Shown here: in pieces, positions 16,480 through 24,140 of the stretch
Numbering within the stretch: position 1 is the first letter of the stretch
How the letters are laid out: each line of letters opens with the position of its first letter
NCBI GenBank assembly: GCA_029258925.1
Contig: JAPDJV010000042.1
Span: 1-35,218 of the forward strand
DNA from: Thermoproteota archaeon
GTDB lineage: Archaea > Thermoproteota > Thermoprotei_A > EX4484-217-1 > JAPDJV01
DNA: 35,218 nt
Direction: 5' to 3'
Program-made: the position numbers and the translations under genes
The notes under the pieces: model-generated
Seen by the model: the letters and a program-made list of their open reading frames with translations, nothing else
The model's database searches: none
What the model was told of the DNA's origin: nothing

Positions 16480-17565
16480 TTAACTCAAATATTCTCTTAC
16501 AAGATTAGCTATCCTCTCAGAAGCCCTTCCCGAACCGTAAAATTTCAGCGGGTCGACTTCAGGTAGTTCTTTCTCTAAAAGCGTGCTCACCGCCTCCACT
16601 ATCCTAGAAGAGTCTGGGCCTACAGGAATGTTCCAGCCGCACTCAACGGTTTCGATCCACTCCGTTGTCTCTCTCAGCGTTACTATTGGAGTTCTAAGTA
16701 TGAAAGCTTCTTTCTGAAGACCTCCACTATCGGTTAATACGATTCTCGCGTCTCTAGCATACCTTAAACTCTTCACGTAGCCAACGGGCTTCATGAGCTT
16801 AATATTCTCAGCGTTCCTCAACGTATTTAAGAGTCCATACTCTGAGAGCTTGTTTTGAGTTCTCGGGTGAAGTGGAAAGACCACGGTAAAGTCCTGCTCT
16901 TTACTTAATTTGACAAGCGCCTTAACAATGTTTCTAAGCCTAAGGTAATTATCAGTGTTCTCTGCTCTATGGACTGTCACATAAACGTATTTTTCCCCAT
17001 GAAACTCATTAAATATTTCATCAATTCTTTTCTCAAATAGTATTATGTTGTCGGCCATCACATCACCCGTTAAAAATATTCTTGAAAAATCTATTCCCTC
17101 CTTCAACAAGTTAGCGTAAGCATATTCCGTTGGAGCAAAAAGCATTTCCGAAACGTGGTCTATTAGTACTCGATTGACTTCTTCAGCCATGTATGGCAAG
17201 CGTGATCTCAGCCCAGCCTCCACGTGTGCTATGGGGAAACCCATTTTTACACCAGCTAGTGCACCAGCCAGAGCACTATTCGTGTCTCCGGGGACAATTA
17301 TCATCTTAGGCTTAAACCTCTTGTACACTTTCTCCAATCTCATAAGCATTGTACCAGTTTGATAGCCATGGGAGCCGCTTCCCACACCTAAATGTGCAAT
17401 AGGCCTAGGCAAGTCTAGCTCCTCGAAGAATATTTCGTCAAGCTCGTAATCATAATGTTGACCTGTGTGTACAACAACGTATTCGATACCCTGCCTATTC
17501 AAGGCTCTAGCTAGAGAGGCGAGCTTAATGTGCTGAGGCCTCGTGCCTACAACTATTAACAGCAA
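16480..17565 (-). CDS. wecB: UDP-N-acetylglucosamine 2-epimerase
   Basis: Interconverts UDP-GlcNAc and UDP-ManNAc (WecB/MnaA family) in the cytoplasm. Family signatures: VVGTRPQHIKL at the N-terminus, VVHTGQHYDYELDEIFF, PGDTNSALAG, HVEAGLRS, YVTVHRAENTDN, PLHPRT, and the UDP-binding TDSGGLQKEA. The length of 361 residues is normal. The start is TTG at 17565, since the protein's first strand begins there and no upstream ATG is in frame. It lies in one direction with the truncated glycosyltransferase and near the dehydrogenase that uses its product. Confidence 0.92.
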   Translation of the reverse strand: MLLIVVGTRPQHIKLASLARALNRQGIEYVVVHTGQHYDYELDEIFFEELDLPRPIAHLGVGSGSHGYQTGTMLMRLEKVYKRFKPKMIIVPGDTNSALAGALAGVKMGFPIAHVEAGLRSRLPYMAEEVNRVLIDHVSEMLFAPTEYAYANLLKEGIDFSRIFLTGDVMADNIILFEKRIDEIFNEFHGEKYVYVTVHRAENTDNYLRLRNIVKALVKLSKEQDFTVVFPLHPRTQNKLSEYGLLNTLRNAENIKLMKPVGYVKSLRYARDARIVLTDSGGLQKEAFILRTPIVTLRETTEWIETVECGWNIPVGPDSSRIVEAVSTLLEKELPEVDPLKFYGSGRASERIANLVREYLS

Positions 17566-17738
17566 TCAACAACACCCGTCAACTTCCCTAAATGCCACAT
17601 CTTAAAAGGAACCCCAGAAAATATAAACATGTAGCCGACTCTGGACTCTGTAAGCATCTGCCTGTTGAACCATCACTTCATTACATAATCCTCTGGTTAA
17701 GAGTATTGAAACTTAAATGGTTACCGGGTATAATTATC

Positions 17739-18062
17739 ATGGTGGTTGTGTTGAAGAAGTATCGCATAATAATCTCGGTTAAGGAGGTCCGCGGCCACTG
17801 TGCCATAAATTATAAGCCTGGTGACAGCTTCGTTGTTGAATGGTTCTATGTGATTCCAGAGTCTTCTACTAAAATCTGCCTACATGCACTCTCCGCTATG
17901 ACCTCTCTACTAATGCCCTTTTTGAAAGGTGTTTCAGCAGTAGATCTAGGAATAGGAGTCGTAGACGATGTAGGCTATATACAGTGCCCGGATCCCGGAG
18001 AACCCTATACTACGGGGGGTACAGTTATATTCGAGTTGAAGAGAGAAGAGATTCCAGCCTAA
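17739..18062 (+). CDS. TIGR04076-like small protein
   Basis: A 107-residue protein that resembles the TIGR04076 family: an N-terminal strand (LKKYRIIISVKEVRGHCA), YKPGDSFVVE in the middle, and a terminal strand GGTVIFELKRE. Function of the family is unknown; the conserved GHC/CP cysteines suggest metal or redox involvement, but that is a guess. The frame is open back to 17592, yet ATG at 17739 lies about 25 nt after a TATA-like ACTTAAATGG (17711-17720), which fits a leaderless start. It is a lone plus-strand gene between two minus-strand glycan genes. Confidence 0.65.
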   Translation: MVVVLKKYRIIISVKEVRGHCAINYKPGDSFVVEWFYVIPESSTKICLHALSAMTSLLMPFLKGVSAVDLGIGVVDDVGYIQCPDPGEPYTTGGTVIFELKREEIPA

Positions 18063-18157
18063 TTGCAACGAAGACTGTTTTAAAGGATCCTAAATATGTT
18101 ATGATGGCGGAGCTAATGGCCGTTAACACGTTGGCTTTAATTGTCCGCTCTTGATTA

Positions 18158-19567
18158 TTATAGCTTGATTATCCAAGGTCTCCCAACGCCTACATATACA
18201 ACATTCTTTTCGGGGAGCTTCTTGAAGTCTACAATGTCTCTGCCATCTACTATAGCCACTTTCTCGACACCTGTCATTTCAATAAGCTTGCTTGGCTCAA
18301 TATTCTTGTATATACTGTGGTCTGTTGCAACTACTATGATGCTACGTTCTCTTAAAGCATCTTCTAAGCTCCTGTAGAGGGGGTATTTTGCTGATCCTCC
18401 TCCAGCGTAGGGGTCGTGTATTGCTATATCATTGATGTCATATGCCTCCAAGTGTCTTATTAAATCGTATGTTGGCGTCAGCCTAGTGTCACCTACATCT
18501 CCCCTAAATGCTAGACCCAGTATTGAAACCCTGGCTTCACCAGGCTTTAGACCAAGGGTGCTAATGGCTTTAAGTGTTAAAGATGCTATGTACTCCGGCA
18601 TAGACTCGTTGATTATTCTGGCGAGTCTCGTTAATGGTAGGTCTAACCCCTCTAACATTGCCACGTGCATTGCGAAGTACGGGTATATTGGTATACAGTA
18701 GCCTCCCACACCTGTTCCAGGTTTATGCAGGTGGCAGTATGGCTGACTATTTGCTGCTGCCCTTACCTCCTCGAAGTCTACCCTTAGAGCTTGGGCCATT
18801 TTCGCTAACTCGTTTGCAAGAGCAATATTCACATCCCTATATATCCCCTCGACTATCTTCTCGAACTCCGCAACAATTGGGGAGGAAACTGCTATCACGC
18901 CCTTCCTTGCAATAACCTCGTATAATGCTTTGATTGCTCTGAGACTTTTAGAGCCTACACTGCTCACTATTTTAGGATAGTTCTCGACAATATCCTCGTA
19001 TGCATGTCCACTCATTATTCTCTCCGGACTATAAGCTAGCCCGAAATCTTCTTCGACCCTAAGACCGCTCACTTCCTCTAGCAGCGGCTTAGCAATATTC
19101 AGTGTTGTACCTGGGGGAACAGTTGATTCTATTACAACCAGTTTCCCTCTACCCATAGAGTTGGCAACGTCCTCCAATACCTCCCTCAAAATCATTAGGT
19201 CCAGTGGTTTTCCAGGCTCATTCCATTTAACCCCAGTTGGTATGGTCAATATTACCACATTTGAATCTCTCACAGCAGTAGGGAGATCTCTTGTTGCTTT
19301 AAGCCTATTCGCCAACACTAGGTCTTCAACAATTTCATCTAGACCGGGCTCGTCTCTAACTGGATTCAAACCCCTGTTAACCATACTTACAACACTCTCA
19401 TTCCTGTCAACACCGATAACCCTCGCTCCAGCAGTAGCCCAGGCACATGCAAGCGGCAGACCAACGTGTCCTAAACCAATTATTGAAACAGTGATTTCCC
19501 CGCCTCTAAGAGCCTTTTTTAAAGATTCCCCAGATAATTCGAGCACGTTTAACTCCTTCAAATACAT
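18158..19567 (-). CDS. wecC: UDP-N-acetyl-D-mannosamine dehydrogenase
   Basis: A nucleotide-sugar dehydrogenase of the UDP-Glc/GDP-Man DH family. It oxidises UDP-ManNAc to UDP-ManNAcA with two NAD+. The Rossmann motif IIGLGHVGLPLACAWA starts at about residue 29. ESTVPPGTT and YSPERIMSGHA are in the middle, the catalytic cysteine is in GTGVGGYCIPIYPYF, and the C-terminal UDP-binding domain carries LGLAFRGDVGDTR. About 469 residues. Start ATG 19567 (a TTG codon lies directly before). A TATA-like TTTAAATA sits near 19609-19617. The pairing with the 2-epimerase gene in the same region supports ManNAcA over UDP-glucuronate production. Confidence 0.9.
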   Translation of the reverse strand: MYLKELNVLELSGESLKKALRGGEITVSIIGLGHVGLPLACAWATAGARVIGVDRNESVVSMVNRGLNPVRDEPGLDEIVEDLVLANRLKATRDLPTAVRDSNVVILTIPTGVKWNEPGKPLDLMILREVLEDVANSMGRGKLVVIESTVPPGTTLNIAKPLLEEVSGLRVEEDFGLAYSPERIMSGHAYEDIVENYPKIVSSVGSKSLRAIKALYEVIARKGVIAVSSPIVAEFEKIVEGIYRDVNIALANELAKMAQALRVDFEEVRAAANSQPYCHLHKPGTGVGGYCIPIYPYFAMHVAMLEGLDLPLTRLARIINESMPEYIASLTLKAISTLGLKPGEARVSILGLAFRGDVGDTRLTPTYDLIRHLEAYDINDIAIHDPYAGGGSAKYPLYRSLEDALRERSIIVVATDHSIYKNIEPSKLIEMTGVEKVAIVDGRDIVDFKKLPEKNVVYVGVGRPWIIKL

Positions 19568-19570
19568 CAA

Positions 19571-19926
19571 CCCTAATAGACTGCTCAGTACTTCATGAAC
19601 AATAGTCTATTATTTAAATTTAGTAGCTCAAAATTATTGTTACCAGCTAGAATTCTACAGACTATTGCTTGCCACCTGCACACTTCAGCGGAGAATGATC
19701 ATCCTTATGTCATTTAAAGATGTTGGAATATACAACAGTCATGTACGAGAAGCAGGTAAAGAATATCAACCTCACAGAATTACTATTCCATTTAAGCCCT
19801 AAATAGTTCAATGTTTCTAAGACCTTTATCCTTTATGCAACTCTCTTCGTCTAATCTTGTATATTGTTGTTAAATATTCTCCCCTCCTACTTGGAGGAGC
19901 CGTGTCAATAAAGCTTACACGAGAAT
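19571..19926. other. Non-coding spacer
   Basis: AT-rich spacer between the dehydrogenase and the GT2 gene. It holds the dehydrogenase promoter (TTTAAAT near 19611) and, just beyond the GT2 stop, a small perfect hairpin CCTCC-TACTT-GGAGG (19883-19897) that might end the GT2 transcript. No ORF in it looks real. Confidence 0.5.
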
Positions 19927-20721
19927 TCATTTCCAACGTCTCAAGCGCACTAGCTTCGATGTGGCAAGTTGCCAGAAGTACTTTTTCTGCCACTCCCTGA
20001 CGAAGGGGGCTACATCTCTGTAAACCTCCATATCTCTGGAGAAGTAGCCTCTTAACATGCTTGGACTAGTATTCAGTAAAGCTCTGCCCACTGCATACTT
20101 CCAATCGTAGCCTAGGGCTCTCATTGCTTTACCCAAGTAGTACATTTTCCTACTACTCCTACTAGTAGGTCTAGCTCTCTTACTGACTATATCCCCGTAA
20201 CACCTTACTTTTAGCCCCATATACAAGGCCTTGAATACCACGTAGGACTCCCAGCCCCAATTCTCGGGGAAGAAACCTATGGATTTGAAAAAGGGATAGT
20301 AATAGACCCTTCCACTCCCCCTCGGCGTCTCCAGGTCGCATGGCTCCCCCTCTATCCTGCCGGAAGCAATCACTACCTTCTCTTCTCTCATTCTGTGGAC
20401 TATTTTTTCTACATAGTCTTCCGGCAAGATGTGGTCGGCACCTACTATCAAGACATACTCGCAGTCTTCGGGCACTCTCTTTAATCCCTCGTTCAGCACT
20501 CGAGCCAGCTCCGGCCTACCCACATAACTCTCTTCGTGGCGGGGTAGTGATATAACAATGTCCGCGTAAGTCCGGGCTATTTCTGCGGTCCTGTCCGTAG
20601 AGCCGTCGTCGACTACAATTATTCCCATAAGCACTAGGGTTTGGGCTTTCAGAGACCTCAGAGCGTTCTCTATGTATTGTTCCTCGTTTCTCGCAGGGAG
20701 TACTGCATAGACCTTTACCAT
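19927..20721 (-). CDS. Family 2 glycosyltransferase
   Basis: A GT-A fold glycosyltransferase. It shows the N-terminal VYAVLPARNEEQYIENALRSL, the nucleotide-binding VVDDGSTDRT, a DXD-like YVLIVGADHILP and GRVYYYPFFK...NWGWES, where acceptor motifs are expected. No membrane segment. It presumably adds a sugar to a lipid-linked or protein glycan of this locus; donor unknown. The frame extends to 20781, but ATG 20721 has an excellent RBS (GAGGAGGCT) and begins exactly at the family's first strand, so I choose it (264 residues). Confidence 0.88.
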   Translation of the reverse strand: MVKVYAVLPARNEEQYIENALRSLKAQTLVLMGIIVVDDGSTDRTAEIARTYADIVISLPRHEESYVGRPELARVLNEGLKRVPEDCEYVLIVGADHILPEDYVEKIVHRMREEKVVIASGRIEGEPCDLETPRGSGRVYYYPFFKSIGFFPENWGWESYVVFKALYMGLKVRCYGDIVSKRARPTSRSSRKMYYLGKAMRALGYDWKYAVGRALLNTSPSMLRGYFSRDMEVYRDVAPFVREWQKKYFWQLATSKLVRLRRWK

Positions 20722-21194
20722 TCTAGCCTCCTCGGAAATCCTATTGTCTGGGGAGTTCAAGTTGAGGTTCCTGTTTCTCAAGACTATATTTTTACTACAT
20801 ATTCTAAATATTTTCCTTAAATCATGCTCCTCATTTCAATATTTTTCACTGTATTTAGAACACCACAGCAGTTAGTACGGATTAGAAAGCCTATGCAAAT
20901 AATTTAATGAAGCTTTATGTAGGACTTCACTCACTTAATCAACTAGACCATCAACATTGACCGTCATAACTTAATTATTGCAATTTAAACTCTAGAGATA
21001 TTGACCATTTACCACCATTGTGCAAGCAAATATGTAAGAAATATTTTAATTGTAATGATTAGGAGGTTCACAATAGTTTAGACCGTGGAGTTCGATTCTT
21101 GAAGAATGGTTCTGCATAAAATTTTTAGGAGCATGCTTCAGAACTTAAAGCGATGGCAATAATGATAATTGAATTATGTTATTCGGTGGCATAA
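20722..21194. other. Non-coding spacer with possible operator
   Basis: An AT-rich region between divergent genes, without a credible ORF. It should contain the promoters of the GT2 gene (AAATATTT-type elements near 20805) and of the RHH gene. An odd-centred palindrome ATAATT-G-AATTAT (21165-21177) lies 18 nt before the RHH start and may be its own operator. Confidence 0.4.
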
Positions 21195-21425
21195 ATGAGA
21201 GAGGAGGCAAAGAGGAAGTATACTACGGTTTCAATACCCATAACACTATATAATAGGATTAAGAAGCTAATAGAAAACACGGGTTTTACTAGTGTGTCAA
21301 GTTATGTGACGTATGTTTTGAGAGAAGTTGTTTCAAGCCATGAGGAAGAGGCTTACGGAGAAGTTTTCTCGGAGGAAGACAAGAAGAAGATAATAGAGAA
21401 ACTGAAGAAACTTGGATACATATAG
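21195..21425 (+). CDS. Ribbon-helix-helix (CopG-like) regulator
   Basis: A 76-residue protein: the N-terminal strand KYTTVSIPITLYNRIKKLIE, then GFTSVSSYVTYVLREVV, matches the RHH/CopG pattern of a strand plus two helices with a turn at the Gly-Phe-Thr. A charged C-terminal helix pair follows (EEDKKKIIEKLKKLGYI). It is likely a dimeric DNA-binding regulator. Start ATG 21195 after GGTGG. No partner toxin gene follows; the next gene is convergent. A small palindrome just upstream suggests autoregulation. Confidence 0.8.
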   Translation: MREEAKRKYTTVSIPITLYNRIKKLIENTGFTSVSSYVTYVLREVVSSHEEEAYGEVFSEEDKKKIIEKLKKLGYI

Positions 21426-21592
21426 TGGTTCAATAAATTACTAGCTAGAACATAGACTTAGATCAAGCACGTATTCAAATATCGATGAAAATTCTCTTTA
21501 AAACATCCTGTTTGGAGGAAACCTCAAAATTAAATCATTCCCTAAATCCATTTTGCTTCAAGCACTATCAATTATTCTCCCAATATTTGGCT

Positions 21593-22630
21593 TCAATAAG
21601 TTTCCCTCTTAAAGTGTTTTCTCAATTCTCTGACAAATTCAATTAGATACTTGGGTTTGGCAAGATAGGATAACTGATATGCTATGCTCTTCCTCGAATA
21701 AGGGTCTTTTACCACTTTTTCTGTAAGAGTGGTTGTTATGGTTGTATAGTGGAATTTATGCGGTAACTTTAATCCTCTTCTAATAAGCCTAGTCGCCTCA
21801 AATAATGCTTGGAGCGTTAGGGGATACTCTGTAAACACTAGGCTTCCGTGTGCGAGGTAGTGTAGGGTGTTGACTAGGGTTAAGGTTATTGATAGGGCGT
21901 TCACGCTAGAAGTTTCCTCTACAATATCTTTCAGGAGAGCTGGGTCCGCGTTAATTACGTGGTGCAATATTGTGTAGTAGTCTGCAAGAGTGAACATGTG
22001 TTCTTTGAAAGCTATGTGAGCGCAGAAAGCAACTATATCAGCCTCTCTGCAAAGAGTTCTCACAAAGCCTTCCTCAGTCTCCACTAGCGCTACATGTTTC
22101 CTCAAAACCTCCTTATCCAAGTAGACTATTCTTGAAACAGATATCTCCCTGTAAAGATCAACACCTACAGTATGGGAGGGGTCTAGTAGCGTTATTGTTT
22201 CAGGACCTAAACCAAGCAAACTGTAACCTCTCCCTCTAAGCAAGACATATGCTTTCCCATAGTCTTCAAACAACACTGTGTCAATATCAACAGTTGTTGA
22301 GGGGTATGGTCGGAGAGACTTGAAGACAGCGAAATCCACTCCAGCTCCACCTAGATCCCTCGTCAACCTCACCATTGCCTTAAGAATACGCCTATACCTC
22401 TCTCCCTCGCTAACGTATCTCCTGTATAGGTGGTCTTCTTCTGACAACATTTTTCTCTCGTTTAACTTGTGGAGGAAGTAGTAGCCAATGCGGTTCACGC
22501 AAGCATACTTAAATGAGGCTTCTATATTCATTAAGCTAGTGATTGGAATCTTTTCTGCCTTAACAATAGGTGATCCAATGAAGTTCATTAATGAAAGCGT
22601 CCTAGATTTACGGCTGAAAAGTGTTGACAC
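21593..22630 (-). CDS. Nucleotidyltransferase-like protein (NTP_transf_5 type)
   Basis: About 345 residues. A segment near the middle, VDFAVFKSLRPYPSTTVDIDTVLFEDYGKA, has the DxD-type metal motif (DID) and the 'choose the sugar-transferase acceptor' layout of the PF14907 nucleotidyltransferase-like family, which occurs in polysaccharide loci. The rest is alpha-helical. The usual GS-type motif before DxD is not evident, so activity is uncertain. The start is GTG near 22630; ATG codons further in (for example at the MNF) are alternatives. Upstream, in the same frame but separated by a stop at 22652-22654, lies a 38-codon ORF (22652-22768), which may be a leftover N-terminal part or a separate small gene. 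Confidence 0.6.
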   Translation of the reverse strand: MSTLFSRKSRTLSLMNFIGSPIVKAEKIPITSLMNIEASFKYACVNRIGYYFLHKLNERKMLSEEDHLYRRYVSEGERYRRILKAMVRLTRDLGGAGVDFAVFKSLRPYPSTTVDIDTVLFEDYGKAYVLLRGRGYSLLGLGPETITLLDPSHTVGVDLYREISVSRIVYLDKEVLRKHVALVETEEGFVRTLCREADIVAFCAHIAFKEHMFTLADYYTILHHVINADPALLKDIVEETSSVNALSITLTLVNTLHYLAHGSLVFTEYPLTLQALFEATRLIRRGLKLPHKFHYTTITTTLTEKVVKDPYSRKSIAYQLSYLAKPKYLIEFVRELRKHFKRETY

Positions 22631-22795
22631 TATTAAACTCCTCCGGACAGCTTATTCCAACATCATATACTCTAGTAACTGTAGCATAAGTAAATGTTTG
22701 AGAAATGTGTGCTCACTGTTCACGAATACTTTGTTCTCTAATAACACGCCGCTTAAATCCCTCATCATTCAGGTTGGCAATATTTTACTTGAGTC

Positions 22796-23212
22796 TTACC
22801 AGTATTGGGGAGATGCGCTTTTCCTAATTCTGCTTGAATGGTCGTCGCTGAACCTCCATAATCCTCTCCGCAAATCAAGTAGGAGTAGACCAAGCTCGCT
22901 TGCAACATAGTCGCTTATCAGTATCTCGTCTATTCGAGGAGCCACTATTACGTCCACAACTATACTCTTTCGAGCGCCTTCCTCAACTAGTACTTCAAGT
23001 TCTAGAGCGCCTTTAATGTATGGCGTCTCCACTCTTCCCCCAGCGGTGTCGAGTTCAACTAAGGAGGCTCGTTGACTAGGCCATAAGCCTAGTCTGCGTG
23101 CAAGTCTTAAAGGCACAGCTATTACAGGGGTATCAGCTTCAAAACCACTATTGACTAGAGCGGAGGTAGTTACTTCAAGACTTCCTCTCTTCAACCTCAC
23201 ATTTAATCTCAC
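22796..23212 (-). CDS. Retropepsin-like domain protein with Asn in place of catalytic Asp
   Basis: An archaeal clan-AA aspartic-protease-like protein of about 138 residues. The core ALVNSGFEADTPVIAVP...LARRLGLWP aligns with the family phrase ALVDTGFEADTPV..., but the catalytic Asp-Thr-Gly is Asn-Ser-Gly (Asn21). A second hydrophobic half, VDVIVAPRIDEILISDYVASELGL, follows. Loss of the Asp suggests a non-proteolytic, perhaps binding, role, or decay. The frame is open back to 23233; I prefer GTG 23212, where the first domain strand begins. The 5' end overlaps the 58-residue gene by about 38 nt. Confidence 0.65.
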   Translation of the reverse strand: MRLNVRLKRGSLEVTTSALVNSGFEADTPVIAVPLRLARRLGLWPSQRASLVELDTAGGRVETPYIKGALELEVLVEEGARKSIVVDVIVAPRIDEILISDYVASELGLLLLDLRRGLWRFSDDHSSRIRKSASPQYW

Positions 23213-23351
23213 TGCCAACAGATTCACCTTCAACAGGTATGAATACTCCTATAACCTTCCTAATCTTCATGTATCCAACTTTGATTCTCTTCTGCTTAGA
23301 CACTTTTTTAATCCAACGCTCAAACTCTAATATATCCGATTCCTTAGACAC
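23175..23351 (-). CDS. 58-residue protein paired with the retropepsin-like gene
   Basis: A small basic/acidic protein starting at GTG 23351 (SKESDILEFERWIKKVSKQK...) with a C-terminal strand MKIRKVIGVFIPVEGE and acidic end EVEERKS. GGTGAGAAA precedes the start. A TATA-like TTTATTTAAG lies about 30-40 nt upstream, so this is the first gene of the pair. It overlaps the following retropepsin-like gene. The size, charge pattern and overlap recall a toxin-antitoxin layout, but I do not recognise the family. Confidence 0.5.
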   Translation of the reverse strand: MSKESDILEFERWIKKVSKQKRIKVGYMKIRKVIGVFIPVEGESVGSEIKCEVEERKS

Positions 23352-23489
23352 TTTCTCACCAATTCTAGAGTACTGGAATTCTTAAATAAATTGGTATGCT
23401 ATGATTTCTAAGCCACATGTCTCGGGGAAACATCTTTAAGCTAGTGGCCTGTGAACTCTAAACGTGTTTGACAGGTACAGGGTTATAAC

Positions 23490-24131
23490 ATGATCGTAGT
23501 CTTCACGGGAATTGATGGATGCGGTAAGACTCTGGTATCCAGGCTTCTCGCTTTAAAACTATCTAAGAGAGGCTTGTCTGTCAGAATTCTCTGGATTAAG
23601 AGCCTCCACACTCTAGCATACATAGTCTACAGATTATTTACGAAATTGCATGGTTTCGAGTACATTGTTAACCCTAAGGGGATGATTGCAGAGCACTTCT
23701 GCACCTCGTGGATGAAGAGGCTTGGAGGACTATGGGGTTTAATAGAGTTCGCCTCAATACTCCCATGGCTAGCAATAGTCTACGTTTACAAACTCCTAGG
23801 CTACACTATCATATGCGACAGGTTTCTAGTCGACTTCCTTGCAACAGTCTCGCTGAGGATAGGAGACCCGGTATGGTGGGCTAGGAGCTTTCTTGGAAAA
23901 TTCTTGCTCTCACTACAGAGGAGAACTCTCATAGCTCACTTAAAGATCTCATTAAATACTGCTTTAAAGCGTAGGCCCGACATAGAGTATGAGCTAGGCG
24001 AATTAAGGGAGCTAATGGCAATCTACAAGTTGATCTCAGAGAATGTTGGAGCCCACCAATTTGATGGGGAAAAAACGAGTCCCGTTAAAACCATTAATAT
24101 TGTAGAGAAAATCATGCTCTCTCGAAAGTGA
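23490..24131 (+). CDS. Thymidylate-kinase-like P-loop protein
   Basis: A 213-residue P-loop kinase related to dTMP kinase. Walker A is FTGIDGCGKT at residues 5-14, and the DR(F) motif is in YTIICDRFLVDFLATV, as in the thymidylate kinase catalytic region. The LID region is basic (QRRTLIAHLK, ALKRRPD). A hydrophobic stretch FASILPWLAIVYVYKLLGY is unusual for a housekeeping dTMP kinase. Several archaeal glycan loci carry such divergent homologues, and the neighbours suggest that setting. Nucleotide substrate unknown. Start ATG 23490. Confidence 0.75.
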   Translation: MIVVFTGIDGCGKTLVSRLLALKLSKRGLSVRILWIKSLHTLAYIVYRLFTKLHGFEYIVNPKGMIAEHFCTSWMKRLGGLWGLIEFASILPWLAIVYVYKLLGYTIICDRFLVDFLATVSLRIGDPVWWARSFLGKFLLSLQRRTLIAHLKISLNTALKRRPDIEYELGELRELMAIYKLISENVGAHQFDGEKTSPVKTINIVEKIMLSRK

Positions 24132-24140
24132 ATATGTGGA

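Noticed and set aside
22488-22910. 140-codon plus-strand ORF
   Set aside because: It overlaps the 5' part of the nucleotidyltransferase-like gene and the 3' end of the retropepsin-like gene on the other strand and shows no domain pattern.
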